In this document: one piece after another, positions 53,747 through 63,983 of the stretch
How positions within the stretch are numbered: position 1 is the stretch's first letter
Layout: each line of letters begins with the position of its first letter
Source: Streptomyces formicae
GTDB lineage: Bacteria; Actinomycetota; Actinomycetes; Streptomycetales; Streptomycetaceae
Direction of reading: 5' to 3'
Assembly (NCBI RefSeq): GCF_002556545.1
Contig: NZ_CP022685.1
Coordinates: 558,001-622,000, forward strand
DNA length: 64,000 nucleotides
Notes under the pieces: model-generated
The model's input: only the letters and a program-made list of their open reading frames with translations
What the model was told of the DNA's origin: nothing
Databases searched by the model: none
Position numbers and translations under genes: made by a program

Positions 53747-54856
53747 GTGAACGACATCGGGGTACGAGACGCGGCCGCCCGAGCGGCGGTACAAGACGTG
53801 GACGTGGTCGTCATCGGCGCTGGTCAGGCGGGCCTGTCCAGCGCCCATCACCTGCGGCGGGTCGGCTTCGAACCCGGTCGGGACTTCGAGGTGCTCGACC
53901 ACGCGCCCCGGCCCGGCGGTGCCTGGCAGTTCCGCTGGCCCTCCCTGACGTACGCGAAGGTCCACGGGATGCACTCGCTTCCGGGCATGGAGCTGACGGA
54001 CGCGGACCCCGCGCGCCCGTCGTCGGAGGTCATCGCCGAGTACTTCGAGGCGTACGAACGCCGCTTCGACCTGCGGGTGCGACGCCCCGTCGACGTGCGG
54101 GGAGTCCGCGAGGGCGAGGCGGGCCGCCTGCTCGTCGAGACCTCCGCGGGCACCTGGTCGACGCGCGCCGTCATCAGCGCGACGGGCACCTGGGACCGGC
54201 CGTTCTGGCCCCGCTACCCGGGTCAGGAGACGTTCCGCGGGCGGCAGTTGCACACGGCGGTCTATCCGGGACCCGAGGCGTTCGCGGGGCAGCGGGTCGT
54301 CGTCGTGGGCGGTGGTGCGTCCGGCACGCAGCACCTCATGGAGATCGCCCCGTACGCGGCGGCGACGACCTGGGTCACCCGCCGTCCGCCGGTCTTCCGC
54401 GAAGGACCCTTCAACGAGGACTGGGGGCGCTCGGCCGTGGCCATGGTCGAGGAGCGCGTGCGTCAGGGCCTCCCGCCACGGAGCGTGGTGTCGGTGACGG
54501 GGCTGCCCGTGAACGACGCCATCCGGCAGGCTCGGGCCGACGGCGTGCTCGACCGGCTCCCCATGTTCGACCGCATCACGCCGAGCGGCGTCGAGTGGGA
54601 CGACGGGCGCCGCGTCGACGCGGACGTCATCCTCTGGGCGACGGGTTTCCGCCCGGCGATCGAGCACCTGGCCCCACTGCGGCTGCGCGAACCGGGCGGC
54701 GGCATCCGCATGGAGGGCACCCGCGCCGCCGCCGATCCGCGCGTCCATCTGGTCGGGTACGGGCCTTCGGCGAGCACCATCGGCGCCAACCGCGCGGGCC
54801 GTGCGGCGGTACGGGAGATCCAGCGGCTGCTCGCGGCAGAGCCGGTCAGGGCATGA
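53747..54856 (+). CDS. Flavin-containing monooxygenase (BVMO/FMO-like)
   Basis: The 369-residue flavoprotein has two dinucleotide folds (VVIGAGQAGLSSAHHL near 21 and VVVGGGASGTQHL near 185), an ATGTWDRPFWP segment and the terminal ATGFRPAIEHL motif. It resembles the single-component group that oxidises small organic substrates (N- or S-oxidation, Baeyer-Villiger). The GTG at 53747 has no ribosome binding site and follows the cupin stop by only seven bases. It could be read through from the operon or be leaderless from its own promoter. Membership of the biosynthetic locus is possible but not certain. Confidence 0.87.
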   Translation: MNDIGVRDAAARAAVQDVDVVVIGAGQAGLSSAHHLRRVGFEPGRDFEVLDHAPRPGGAWQFRWPSLTYAKVHGMHSLPGMELTDADPARPSSEVIAEYFEAYERRFDLRVRRPVDVRGVREGEAGRLLVETSAGTWSTRAVISATGTWDRPFWPRYPGQETFRGRQLHTAVYPGPEAFAGQRVVVVGGGASGTQHLMEIAPYAAATTWVTRRPPVFREGPFNEDWGRSAVAMVEERVRQGLPPRSVVSVTGLPVNDAIRQARADGVLDRLPMFDRITPSGVEWDDGRRVDADVILWATGFRPAIEHLAPLRLREPGGGIRMEGTRAAADPRVHLVGYGPSASTIGANRAGRAAVREIQRLLAAEPVRA

Positions 54857-54860
54857 GGCC

Positions 54861-56111
54861 CTAGGGCAGGTACAGGGTGTAGAGCAGCCGGTCGGGCACG
54901 ACCGGCGGAGGCCCCTGGAGGACCCCGGTGGTGGCGTTCTCCACGAGCCCCCGCTTCACCTGCGCCGGGGTGTCCGTGGGCCGGAACCCGAGATGGAGCG
55001 CGGCCGCCCCCGCGGCGTGCGCCGTGGCCATCGACGTGCCGCTGAGGGTCGCCGTCGCGGTGTCGCCGCCGTTCCACGCCGAGGGGATCTGCACGCCCGG
55101 CGCGAACAGGGAGACGCAGTCACCGTAGGTGGAGGATCCCGCCCTGCGGTCGGCGCGGTCGCTGGCGCCGACGCTGATCACCTCGGGCACCCGCGCGGGC
55201 GAGGTGCCGCACGCGCCGCCCGCCTGGCCCGAACCGCCCGCCGCGACGGTGTAGGTGACCCCGGAGCGGACGGAGTTGCGCACCGCGCTGTCGAGGACGT
55301 CGCTCGCCGAGCCGCCCAGGCTCATGTTCGCGACGGCGGGGCGCGCCGCGTTCTTGGTCACCCAGTCGACGCCCGCGATCACGCCCGATGTGGTGCCGGA
55401 CCCCTGGCAGTCGAGCACGCGCACCGCCACCAGCTGGGCCTTCTTGGCCACTCCGTACGTCGTGCCCGCGGCGATGCCGCCGACGTGGGTGCCGTGGCCG
55501 TTGCAGTCGTTGCCGTTCTGCCCGTCGCCCACCGTGTCGGTGCCGACCGAAGCCCGGCCGCCGAACTCCTTGTGCGTGGTCCGCAGACCCGTGTCGATGA
55601 CGTACACGCTCACGCCCGGCGCGGTCGTGCGGTACGTGTACGTGGTGGAGAGCGGAAGGCGCCGCTGATCGATCCGGTCCAGGCCCCAGGGCGCGTTCGG
55701 CTGGGTCTGGTCCGCCGCCGCGTCGGCCACGCGCACCCGGGTGTCCTGACGGATGTACGCGACGCGGGGGTCGGCGCTCATCCCGGCCGCCTCCGCGCGG
55801 CTCATCCGCGCCGAGAAGCCGTGCAGCGCCGCCCGGTACACATGCCCGAGCCGGGCCCCTTCGGCCCGGCCCACGAGCTCGCGCGCCACGGTCGGCACGG
55901 CCGCGTCGGCACCGGCCTTCGCGGGTTCCTTCAGAACGACGATCCAGCTGTCCGGCACGGCGATCTCGGCGCCACGCGCGAGCCGCAGCTCCCCGGCGGA
56001 GGGGCCGGATGAGGCATGACCTGCGGGTGTGGCGCCGAGCTGGAGTCCTGCGGCTATGAGCGCGGCGGGCAGCAGCACCGCCGCCGTCCGCCGACGCGAG
56101 GGCATTCTCAT
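54861..56111 (-). CDS. Secreted S8 (subtilisin/proteinase-K-like) protease with altered oxyanion residue
   Basis: The 416-residue precursor has a signal peptide (MRMPSRRRTAAVLLPAAL...), an I9-type propeptide (DSWIVVLKEP to about 120) and a catalytic domain. The triad is visible: YVIDTGLRTTH (Asp), GHGTHVGGI (His) and GTSMATAHAAG (Ser). The oxyanion-hole Asn expected in VAAGN is Gly instead (VAAGGSGQ, near residue 290), which should lower activity. The ATG at 56111 precedes a second ATG six bases on, and I could not separate them. It ends four bases from the convergent monooxygenase gene. Confidence 0.9.
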   Translation of the reverse strand: MRMPSRRRTAAVLLPAALIAAGLQLGATPAGHASSGPSAGELRLARGAEIAVPDSWIVVLKEPAKAGADAAVPTVARELVGRAEGARLGHVYRAALHGFSARMSRAEAAGMSADPRVAYIRQDTRVRVADAAADQTQPNAPWGLDRIDQRRLPLSTTYTYRTTAPGVSVYVIDTGLRTTHKEFGGRASVGTDTVGDGQNGNDCNGHGTHVGGIAAGTTYGVAKKAQLVAVRVLDCQGSGTTSGVIAGVDWVTKNAARPAVANMSLGGSASDVLDSAVRNSVRSGVTYTVAAGGSGQAGGACGTSPARVPEVISVGASDRADRRAGSSTYGDCVSLFAPGVQIPSAWNGGDTATATLSGTSMATAHAAGAAALHLGFRPTDTPAQVKRGLVENATTGVLQGPPPVVPDRLLYTLYLP

Positions 56112-56267
56112 TCCCGGTGCACCTGAACCTTTCGTTGACCAGGGGTGGGGTCGGGTCATGTGCGGTGCGTGGCGCGGTCGTTGCCGGTGGTTCGGCGCGG
56201 AGCGCATGCCAGAGTCTCGCGCCGCTCCGCGCGGCACAAGTGTCCCTACCGGGGCCGGGGAGGGCGC

Positions 56268-57086
56268 CTAGCTCTTCCCTGTCCTGTTGAACTCCGCGAC
56301 GTTCTTCTGGTGCGTCTCGAAGCTCGACGTGAACCGCGTGTCACCCGGTTTCACGGTCACGAAGTACAGCCAGTCCCCACGCGCCGGGCTGATCGCCGCC
56401 CGCATCGCCTCTTCGCCCGGGTTGCCGATCGGCGTGGGCGGCAGGCCCATCCGCGCATAGGTGTTGTACGGGCTGTTGATCTTCGTGTCGCGGTCGCTGG
56501 TGGCCAGCGTGGAGCGGTTCAGGGCGTAGTTGACGGTGGAGTCCATCTGCAATGGCATGCCCTGGTCGAGCCGGTTGTAGATGACCCGGGCCACCTTGCC
56601 CATGTCCGCCTTGGTGCCCGCCTCGGCCTCGATCATGCTGGCGATGGTGACGGTCTGGTAGACGTTCACCGCGTTGCGGTCGGCGCCCGCGGTGACCTGG
56701 CTGCCGCCGAACTTCTTCGTCGCCGTGTTCACCATGTACGACAGGACGGAGGCCGGGGTCGACTGGGAGCTGATCGGGTACGTGGCGGGGAAGAGGTACC
56801 CCTCGGGGTTGCCTCCGGCGTCGCTGGGGAGCTTGAGGTTCGCCTTGGGGACGGCCTTCTTCGTACTGCCCGACGGCACCTTGAGCGCCTTGTCCACGGC
56901 CTCGTACACCTGGCCCGAGCGCCAGCCTTCGGGGATGGTCAGCGACTCGGGCCGCGCGTCGTCGTCCGGAAGCATCAGCGGCACCGCCACGGCGGTGGCC
57001 GCCGCGACGGCTCCGGTCGCGATCAGGGCGATCCGGCCCCGCCGCGTCAGTCGAATCGTGCCCCGTCGCGGAGTCTTGGTCTGCAT
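56268..57086 (-). CDS. MltG-like endolytic murein transglycosylase
   Basis: The 272-residue protein has a cytoplasmic tail, one membrane segment (LIATGAVAAATAVAVPLML) and an outer domain with the YceG/MltG signature (EGYLFPATYPI, IASMIEAEAG with the catalytic Glu, ARVIYNRL, MPLQMDSTVNYAL, NTYARMGLPPTPIGNPG). MltG cuts nascent peptidoglycan strands. It is shorter than the large MltG of Streptomyces, so it is probably a paralogue. The start is uncertain: ATG at 57086, 57116 and 57125 are all in frame and none has a good ribosome binding site. It follows the ABC exporter gene closely. Confidence 0.85.
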   Translation of the reverse strand: MQTKTPRRGTIRLTRRGRIALIATGAVAAATAVAVPLMLPDDDARPESLTIPEGWRSGQVYEAVDKALKVPSGSTKKAVPKANLKLPSDAGGNPEGYLFPATYPISSQSTPASVLSYMVNTATKKFGGSQVTAGADRNAVNVYQTVTIASMIEAEAGTKADMGKVARVIYNRLDQGMPLQMDSTVNYALNRSTLATSDRDTKINSPYNTYARMGLPPTPIGNPGEEAMRAAISPARGDWLYFVTVKPGDTRFTSSFETHQKNVAEFNRTGKS

Positions 57087-57129
57087 GCGGGCACGGTAAC
57101 CCGCAAAAGGGTGCATTCCTGGCATATCG

Positions 57130-58935
57130 TCATGTCGCGGGCTCCAATTGCGCGTCCCTGCGGACGAGCGCGGCATACCGCCCGTCGCGCGCCAGGAGCT
57201 GCTCGTGACTGCCCCGCTCCGCGGTGCGCCCGCCGTCGAGGACCACGATCTGGTCGGCGCCGCGGACCGTGGAGAGCCGGTGGGCGATGGTGAGCGTGGT
57301 GCGGTTCTCGGACAGGGCGTCGATGGCTTCCTGCACGGCCCGCTCGGTGCGGGTGTCCAGGGCGCTGGTCGCCTCGTCGAGGATGAGGACGGGCGGGTCC
57401 CGCAGGATCGTGCGGGCGATGGCCAGGCGCTGCTTCTCACCGCCGGAGAAGCGGTGGCCGCGCTCGCCGACCACCGTCTCGTACCCGTCGGGCAGGGACG
57501 CGATGTGGTCGTGGATCTGGGCCGCGCGGGCCGCGGCGATCATTTCCTCCTCGGTGGCGTCGGGCTTGGCGAAGCGGAGGTTGTCGGCCACCGACGCGTG
57601 GAAGAGGTAGGTCTCCTGGGAGACCACGCCGACGGCGCGGGCGAGCGTGTCGAAGTCCAGGTCGCGCACGTCGACGCCGTCGAGCGTGACGCGTCCGCCC
57701 GTCACGTCGTACAGCCGGGGCACGAGGTGGCTCAGGGTCGACTTGCCGGACCCCGTGGGGCCGACCACGGCGAGGCTGCCGCCCGCGGGTATCGCGATGT
57801 CGATGCCCTGGAGCGTGGGCCCGGACTCCTCGTCGTAGCGGAACTCGACGTCCTCGAAGCGGACCTCGCCCTTGATCTTGTCGAGGCGGACGGGGTGCTC
57901 GGGCTCGGTGATGTCGACGGGCAGGTCGAGGTACTCGAAGATGCGCTGGAAGAGCGCGAGCGAGGTCTGGATCTGCACGCCGGTGGAGAGCAGGCTGACC
58001 GTGGGCCGGAACAGGCCCTGCTGGAGCGAGACGAAGGCGACGAGCGTGCCGATCGAGACGGTCGGGCCACCCATCTGGAACGCGATGCCCGCGGTCCAGT
58101 AGATGACGGCGGGCATGGCGGCCATGACGATCGAGATGACGGCCATGCGCCAGCGCCCCGCCATGTTCGACCGGATCTCCAGGTCGACGAGCTGTTCGGA
58201 CTCGTCGGAGAAGGACTTGGTGAGGGAGTCCGCGCGGCCCATCGTGCGGCCCAGGACGATGCCGCTCACGGAGAGGGACTCGGTGACCGTCGCGGCCATC
58301 GCGGCCATCTGCTTCTGGCGCTGCGTGGCGATCTTCTTGCGCTCGCGGCCGACCCGGCGGCTGATCCACACGAACACGGGGAGCAGCAGCAGCGAGACGA
58401 CGGTCAGGCGCCAGTCCAGGGCGAGCATGGCGACGACGGTCGCGATCACGCTCGTGAGGTTCGAGACCAGGGACGTGGCGGTGGAGGTGACGGTCGCCTG
58501 CATGCCGCCGATGTCGTTGGCGATCCGGGACTGGACCTCGCCCGTGCGGGTGCGGGTGAAGAAGGCCAGCGACATGCTCTGCAGTCGGCCGTAGACCGCG
58601 GTGCGCAGGTCGTGCATGACCCGCTGCCCCACGGAGGTGCTGATCAGGGTCTGCAGGACGCCGAAGACGCTCGTGACGACCGCGCTGACGATCATGCCGA
58701 GCGCGAGCAGGCTCAGCAGTCCCGTGCGGCCCTGCGGGATCGCGGTGTCGAGGATCTCCTTGAGCAGGAAGGGGGTCGCGACCGAGACGAGGGACGCGGC
58801 ACAGACCAGCAGGCCCACGACCGCGAGGCGCCCGCGGTAGGGACGGAAGAGGCGAAGGATGCGGCGCATCTGGCGCGGCGGTTCCTGGCCGGGGGCCTGG
58901 GGCGGCGGCGTCCAGGAGGGTTCGTCGTGACGCAT
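57130..58935 (-). CDS. ABC exporter, fused membrane and ATPase domains
   Basis: The 601-residue half-transporter has a six-helix type IV exporter domain (about 35-330) and a C-terminal ATPase: Walker A GPTGSGKST, signature FSGGEKQRLAIAR, Walker B LILDEATSALD and a switch His in TIAHRLSTV. It probably works as a homodimer exporting lipids or drugs. The ATG at 58935 has TAGGAG upstream. It diverges from a MarR gene, a common regulator-pump pair. MltG follows on the same strand. Confidence 0.92.
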   Translation of the reverse strand: MRHDEPSWTPPPQAPGQEPPRQMRRILRLFRPYRGRLAVVGLLVCAASLVSVATPFLLKEILDTAIPQGRTGLLSLLALGMIVSAVVTSVFGVLQTLISTSVGQRVMHDLRTAVYGRLQSMSLAFFTRTRTGEVQSRIANDIGGMQATVTSTATSLVSNLTSVIATVVAMLALDWRLTVVSLLLLPVFVWISRRVGRERKKIATQRQKQMAAMAATVTESLSVSGIVLGRTMGRADSLTKSFSDESEQLVDLEIRSNMAGRWRMAVISIVMAAMPAVIYWTAGIAFQMGGPTVSIGTLVAFVSLQQGLFRPTVSLLSTGVQIQTSLALFQRIFEYLDLPVDITEPEHPVRLDKIKGEVRFEDVEFRYDEESGPTLQGIDIAIPAGGSLAVVGPTGSGKSTLSHLVPRLYDVTGGRVTLDGVDVRDLDFDTLARAVGVVSQETYLFHASVADNLRFAKPDATEEEMIAAARAAQIHDHIASLPDGYETVVGERGHRFSGGEKQRLAIARTILRDPPVLILDEATSALDTRTERAVQEAIDALSENRTTLTIAHRLSTVRGADQIVVLDGGRTAERGSHEQLLARDGRYAALVRRDAQLEPAT

Positions 58936-59053
58936 GGGCTCCTACGGGGTGAGTGCGTACGGGACGCGATGGCTGATCCGGTGCGAGATTCAGGGAGCAT
59001 AGCTCACTGTTACCTATACTCACAATGCACTTGGTCCTGATAATGTTCCCGTC
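58936..59053. promoter_or_regulatory. Divergent promoter between ABC exporter and MarR gene
   Basis: The 118-bp region contains an AT-rich stretch with TGTTACCTATACTCACA (about 59006-59022), a weak palindrome with outer TGT/ACA half-sites. This suits a MarR operator, and the overlap of promoters is consistent with coordinated repression. Confidence 0.45.
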
Positions 59054-59494
59054 ATGAGCACCCCGGACACCGACGGCCCTCTCGCCGAGCAGCTGCTGCG
59101 GCTCACCCGCAGGCTGCACCGCATCCAGAAGCACCATCTGGAGCCGGTGGGCATCACCCCGGCCCAGTCCCGGCTGCTGCGCACCCTCGCGCACTACGAG
59201 ACACCGCCGCGCATGGCCGACCTGGCACAGCGCCTCGAAGTGGTGCCGCGCGCGGTGACGAGCCTCGTCGACGGCCTGGAGTCGGGCGGCCTGGTGCGCC
59301 GCGCGCCCGATCTGAGCAATCGCCGTGTCATCCGGATCGAACTCACGGACGCGGGGCAGGACGCCCTCGAGAAGCTGCGCAGCGCGCGCAGAGCCGCCGC
59401 AGAGGACATCCTGGCCCCACTGACCGCCGAACAGCGCGAGGTGCTCGGCGGCCTGCTGTCCGCCCTGCTCGACGACCCCGGACGTCGTTGCTGA
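59054..59494 (+). CDS. MarR family transcriptional regulator
   Basis: This is a 146-residue winged-helix regulator: GITPAQSRLLRTLAHYETPPRMADLAQRL, VVPRAVTSLVDGLESGGLVRR, and wing DLSNRRVIRIELTDAGQDAL. It is divergent from the ABC exporter and likely represses it, with a ligand relieving repression. Nineteen bases separate it from the dehydrogenase gene downstream, so it may also share a transcript with that. The ATG at 59054 has no strong ribosome binding site. Confidence 0.92.
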   Translation: MSTPDTDGPLAEQLLRLTRRLHRIQKHHLEPVGITPAQSRLLRTLAHYETPPRMADLAQRLEVVPRAVTSLVDGLESGGLVRRAPDLSNRRVIRIELTDAGQDALEKLRSARRAAAEDILAPLTAEQREVLGGLLSALLDDPGRRC

Positions 59495-59513
59495 CCACCG
59501 CCGAGGAGAGCCC

Positions 59514-62432
59514 ATGCCCCTGCTGGAGCCCGAGCCGGACGCCCTGCGCCCCATGTCGCGCGCCCCGGAGCCATCACCCGACCGGGTGGCGGACCTGCGG
59601 GCCTCCGGCACGCCGGAGCCGCTGCGCACCGAACTGATCGCGCTGCTCGGCGCCGACAAGGTCCTGACGAAGGTCTCCGACCTGGTGCGGTACGCGTCGG
59701 ACGCGAGCCCCTACCGGTTCCTGCCGCAGGTCGTGGTCGTCCCCGAGGACATCGACGACGTGTCGGCCGTCCTCTCGTACGCGCACGGCAAGGGCCGCGA
59801 GGTCGTCTTCCGCGCGGCGGGGACATCGCTGAACGGCCAGGCCCAGGGCGAGGACATCCTCGTCGACGTGCGCAAGCACTGGTCGGGCATCGAGGTGATC
59901 GGCGAGGGCGAGCGGGCCCGCATCGGCCCCGGCACCACGGTGGTGCGCGCCAACACCACGCTGTCGCGGTTCGGCCGGGTGCTCGGCCCCGACCCGGCGA
60001 GCGCCATCGCCTGCACCATCGGCGGCGTCGTCGCGAACAACGCGTCGGGCATGACGGCGGGCACCACCCGCAACTCCTACCGCACGGTCGCCTCACTGAC
60101 CTTCGTCCTCCCCTCGGGGACGGTCGTGGACACGGCGGACCCCGACGCCGACGAGCAGCTGGCCCACGCGGAACCCGCCCTCTGCGAGGGCCTCCTGGCC
60201 ATCAAGCGGGAGATCGAGGCGGACGCCGGACTCAGCGCCCGCATCCGCGCCAAGTACGAGATCAAGAACACCAACGGCTACCGCCTGGACGCCTTCCTCG
60301 ACGGCGCGAGCCCCGTGCAGATCCTGCGCGGCCTGATGGTCGGCTCCGAGGGCACCTTCGGCTTCATCTCGGAGGTCGTGTTCGACACACTGCCGCTGGA
60401 CCGGCACACGACGAGCGCGCTGCTCTTCTTCCCCTCGCTGCCCGCGGCCGCCGCGGCGGTGCCGCTGTTCAACGCCGCCGGTGCGCTCGCCGTGGAGCTG
60501 ATGGACGGCAACACGCTGCGCGCCTCGGTCAGCGTGCAGGGGGTGCCCGCCGACTGGGCCGAGCTGCCGAAGTCGACGGCCGCGCTCCTGGTGGAGTTCC
60601 GCGCACCGGACGAGGCCGCCCAGGAAGCGTACGAAGCGGCCGCGGCCAAGGCCCTCGAAGGGCTCGAACTGGTCGCGCCCGTCGCCTCGGTGACCAACGC
60701 CTTCACCCGCGACGCGGGGACGATCAACGGATACTGGAAGGCGCGCAAGGCGTTCGTCACGGCCGTCGGCGGCTCGCGCCCTTCGGGGACGACGCTGATC
60801 ACCGAGGACTTCGCGGTGCCCCCGGGACGGCTCGCCGAGGCATGCGAGGCACTGCTCGAACTCCAGACGCGGCACGGCTTCGACGCCGCAGCGGCGGGCC
60901 ACGCGGCGCACGGGAACCTCCACTTCCTGCTCGCCTTCGACGCGGCGAAGCCCACCGACGTGGACCGCTACGCCGCCTTCATGGACGACTTCTGCCGCCT
61001 GACCGTCGAACGCTTCGACGGCTCCCTCAAGGCCGAGCACGCCACGGGCCGCAACATCGCGCCCTTCCTCGAACTCGAATGGGGCCCCAAGGCCACCGAA
61101 CTCATGTGGCGCACCAAGCAGGTCATCGATCCCGACGGCGTGCTCGCGCCGCGCATCGTCCTGGACCGGGACCCGAAGGCCCATCTGCGCGGCCTGAAGA
61201 CCATCCCCACGGTGGAGCCGATCGCCGACCCGTGCATCGAGTGCGGCTTCTGCGAACCGACCTGCCCCAGCGAGGACTTGACCACGACTCCGCGCCAGCG
61301 CATCGTGCTGCGCCGCGAGATGATGCGCCAGCCCGCCGGTTCCGCCGTCGAGAAGGGGCTCGTCGAGGCGTACGGCTACGACGCCGTGGACACCTGCGCG
61401 GGCGACTCGACGTGCAAGCTGGCCTGTCCGGTCGGCATCGACACGGGCGCCCTGATGAAGGACTTCCGGCACGCCCGTCACTCGCCCCGCGAGGAGAAGG
61501 TCGCGGCGCTCACCGCGAAGAACTTCACGGCGGTCGAGGCGGCCGCGCGGCTCGCGGTGGCCGCCGCGGACCGGATCAGCGACCGGCTGCTCACCACGGT
61601 GACCCGCACCGCCCGCAAGGCCGTGCGCCCCGATCTCGTACCGGAGTGGCTGCCGCAGATCCCGGGGGCCGCGGCCCGCAAGCTGCCGCGCACCGCGCGC
61701 GTGGGCGCCTGTGCCGTCTACTACCCGGCGTGCGTCAACCGCATCTTCGGGAGCCCCGGCGACCGTTCCCTGGCGGAGGCCGTCGTGGCGGTCTCCGCGC
61801 GCGCGGGGAAGCCGGTGTGGATTCCGGACGACGTCGCGGGGACGTGCTGCGCGACGATCTGGCACTCCAAGGGGTACGACGCGGGCAACACGGTCATGGC
61901 CAACCGCATCGTCGAGGCGGCGTGGGGCTGGACGGCGGGCGGGCGGCTCCCGCTGGTCGTCGACGCGTCCTCCTGCACGCTCGGCATCGCGCACGAGGTG
62001 GTGCCCTATCTGACGGACGACAACCGCCAGCTGCACCAGGAGCTGACGATCGTCGACTCGATCGTCTGGGCCGCCGACGAGCTCCTCCCCCGGCTTACGG
62101 TGCGCCGCACCGTCGGCTCGGCCGTCCTGCATCCCACCTGCTCCATGCGGCACCTGGGCGACGAGGCGCAGTTGCGCGCCGTGGCCGAGGCCTGCGCGGA
62201 CGAGGTCGTCGTGCCCGACGACGCGGGGTGCTGCGCCTTCGCGGGCGACCGGGGCATGCTCCACAAGGAACTCACGGAGTCGGCCACGCGCAAGGAGGCA
62301 GCCGAGGTCACCGCCCGCCCCTTCGACGCGCACCTCTCGGCGAACCGCATGTGCGAGGTCGGCATGGACCACGCGACGGGCCGCGGCTACTACTCCGTAC
62401 TCCTCGAGCTGGAGCGTGCCACGCGTCCGTAG
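59514..62432 (+). CDS. FAD-binding / iron-sulfur D-lactate-dehydrogenase-type oxidoreductase
   Basis: The 972-residue fusion has an N-terminal FAD domain (VFRAAGTSLNGQAQGEDILVDV near 105, VVANNASGM, VGSEGTFGFISEV), a FAD-linked C-terminal domain (AGHAAHGNLHFLLAF) and two 4Fe-4S motifs (CIECGFCEPTCP near 577, CAGDSTCKLACPV near 630). It ends with CCG domains (GCCAFAGDRGM). This layout is that of Dld-II-type D-lactate or glycolate dehydrogenases that feed quinones. The ATG at 59514 has GAGGAG upstream. D-lactate is the usual substrate for this length, but 2-hydroxyglutarate is also possible. Confidence 0.9.
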   Translation: MPLLEPEPDALRPMSRAPEPSPDRVADLRASGTPEPLRTELIALLGADKVLTKVSDLVRYASDASPYRFLPQVVVVPEDIDDVSAVLSYAHGKGREVVFRAAGTSLNGQAQGEDILVDVRKHWSGIEVIGEGERARIGPGTTVVRANTTLSRFGRVLGPDPASAIACTIGGVVANNASGMTAGTTRNSYRTVASLTFVLPSGTVVDTADPDADEQLAHAEPALCEGLLAIKREIEADAGLSARIRAKYEIKNTNGYRLDAFLDGASPVQILRGLMVGSEGTFGFISEVVFDTLPLDRHTTSALLFFPSLPAAAAAVPLFNAAGALAVELMDGNTLRASVSVQGVPADWAELPKSTAALLVEFRAPDEAAQEAYEAAAAKALEGLELVAPVASVTNAFTRDAGTINGYWKARKAFVTAVGGSRPSGTTLITEDFAVPPGRLAEACEALLELQTRHGFDAAAAGHAAHGNLHFLLAFDAAKPTDVDRYAAFMDDFCRLTVERFDGSLKAEHATGRNIAPFLELEWGPKATELMWRTKQVIDPDGVLAPRIVLDRDPKAHLRGLKTIPTVEPIADPCIECGFCEPTCPSEDLTTTPRQRIVLRREMMRQPAGSAVEKGLVEAYGYDAVDTCAGDSTCKLACPVGIDTGALMKDFRHARHSPREEKVAALTAKNFTAVEAAARLAVAAADRISDRLLTTVTRTARKAVRPDLVPEWLPQIPGAAARKLPRTARVGACAVYYPACVNRIFGSPGDRSLAEAVVAVSARAGKPVWIPDDVAGTCCATIWHSKGYDAGNTVMANRIVEAAWGWTAGGRLPLVVDASSCTLGIAHEVVPYLTDDNRQLHQELTIVDSIVWAADELLPRLTVRRTVGSAVLHPTCSMRHLGDEAQLRAVAEACADEVVVPDDAGCCAFAGDRGMLHKELTESATRKEAAEVTARPFDAHLSANRMCEVGMDHATGRGYYSVLLELERATRP

Positions 62433-62537
62433 CGCGAGAAGTCCAATTCCTCGATCACTACAGCCTCTTGCTTCTCGTCCGCACCGCCATCAAGGTGGCT
62501 TCCGCCCAGTGGTAGAGACCACGACGACGGAGGTCCG

Positions 62538-63983
62538 ATGCACGACGAGAACGCGACACCGGTCCCGGACGACAGCACCGACACCACTGCCGAAGGACAG
62601 TCGAGGCGTGCGGTGCTCCGCACGGCAGGTCTCGCCGGAGCGGGGCTCGGGGTCGGCGCCTTCACCGGCGGTACGGCCCGGGCGGACGCCCCGGAAGCCG
62701 CTGCCGCGGCGGTCGACGCGGCGCCCGCCCGCAAGGGCGACACCATGATCGGCGTGCCCTTCCAGCGGCGCTCCACCGTGCGGGTCGGCATCATCGGGCT
62801 CGGCAACCGCGGCGGCAGCATGATCGACCTGTTCCTCGCGATCCCCGGCGTCCGCGTCGTCGCGCTCTGCGACCCGGTCAAGGAGAAGACCGCGGCCGCC
62901 GCGAAGAAGGTCACCACGGCGGGCCAGCCCGCCCCGGCCACGTACACCAAGGGCGATCACGACTACGAGAACCTGTGCAAGCGCGGGGACATCGACTTCG
63001 TGTACGTGGCGACGCCCTGGGACTTCCACTTCGACATGGCCAAGTCGGCGATGCTGAACGGCAAACACGTCGGCGTGGAGTGTCCGATCGCTCTCCAGCT
63101 CGACCAGCTCTGGGAGTTGGTCGACCTGTCCGAGCGGACCCGCCGACACTGTGTGCAGTTGGAGAACTGCTGCTACGGCAAGAACGAGATGCGTGTCCTG
63201 CGGATGGCGCACGCGGGCAAGTTCGGCGATCTGCTGCACGGCGCGGGCGCGTACAACCACGACCTGCGCGGCCTGATGTTCGACCCCGACTACTACGAGG
63301 GGCCCTGGCGCCGCCTGTGGCACACCCGGTTGCGGGGTGACCTCTACCCGAACCACGGCTTCGGCCCGGTCGCCAACTACATGGACGTCAACCGGGGCGA
63401 CCGCGTCACCCACATCTCCAGCTTCGGCACGCCCGCGCTCGGCCTCGCCCAGTACCGCAAGGAGAACATGCCGTCGGGCGACCCGAGTTGGAAGGAGACG
63501 TACATCGAGAGCGACCGCACGATCAGCCTCGTCCAGACGGCGAAGGGGCGGGTCATCCGGCTCGAACATGATGTCTCCACGCCCCACCCGTACTCGCGCG
63601 TCAACAGCCTGGGCGGCACGAGGGGCGTCTTCGAGGACTATCCGGAACGCATCTACATCGAGCCGGACCACACCAACGACGAGTGGGGCGACTTCAGCAA
63701 GTACGCCGCCGAGTTCGACCACTGGCTGTGGAAGGAGCACGCCAACCCGCCGGGCGGTCACGGCGGCATGGACTACATCATGATCTTCCGTCTGATGCAG
63801 ACCATGCAGCTCGGGCTCGTCCCGGACTTCGACGTGTACGACGCGGCGACCTGGACGTCACCCGTGCCGCTGAGCCATCTGTCGATCAAGGCGAAGGGCG
63901 CGCCCCAAGCGATCCCCGACTTCACTCGCGGGCTGTGGAAGAAGGCCCGTCCCGGAGTGGACTCGGAGAAGCCGAAGGGGTAG
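62538..63983 (+). CDS. Gfo/Idh/MocA protein, GH109-type glycosidase, Tat-exported
   Basis: The 481-residue precursor has a twin-arginine signal ([17 protein letters not shown], ending ARA). The oxidoreductase-like fold follows: [27 protein letters not shown] and the cofactor loop [10 protein letters not shown]. The family 109 features are YNHDLRG and [22 protein letters not shown]109 enzymes are NAD-using alpha-N-acetylgalactosaminidases that act outside the cell. An oxidoreductase role is the alternative. The ATG at 62538 has GGAGG upstream and there is a 105-bp gap after the dehydrogenase gene. Confidence 0.85.
   Translation: MHDENATPVPDDSTDTTAEGQSRRAVLRTAGLAGAGLGVGAFTGGTARADAPEAAAAAVDAAPARKGDTMIGVPFQRRSTVRVGIIGLGNRGGSMIDLFLAIPGVRVVALCDPVKEKTAAAAKKVTTAGQPAPATYTKGDHDYENLCKRGDIDFVYVATPWDFHFDMAKSAMLNGKHVGVECPIALQLDQLWELVDLSERTRRHCVQLENCCYGKNEMRVLRMAHAGKFGDLLHGAGAYNHDLRGLMFDPDYYEGPWRRLWHTRLRGDLYPNHGFGPVANYMDVNRGDRVTHISSFGTPALGLAQYRKENMPSGDPSWKETYIESDRTISLVQTAKGRVIRLEHDVSTPHPYSRVNSLGGTRGVFEDYPERIYIEPDHTNDEWGDFSKYAAEFDHWLWKEHANPPGGHGGMDYIMIFRLMQTMQLGLVPDFDVYDAATWTSPVPLSHLSIKAKGAPQAIPDFTRGLWKKARPGVDSEKPKG

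Noticed and set aside
54850..54872. GCCCTAGGGC palindrome between the convergent monooxygenase and protease genes as a terminator
   Set aside because: The stem is only five base pairs with no loop or T-tract, and it overlaps a stop codon.
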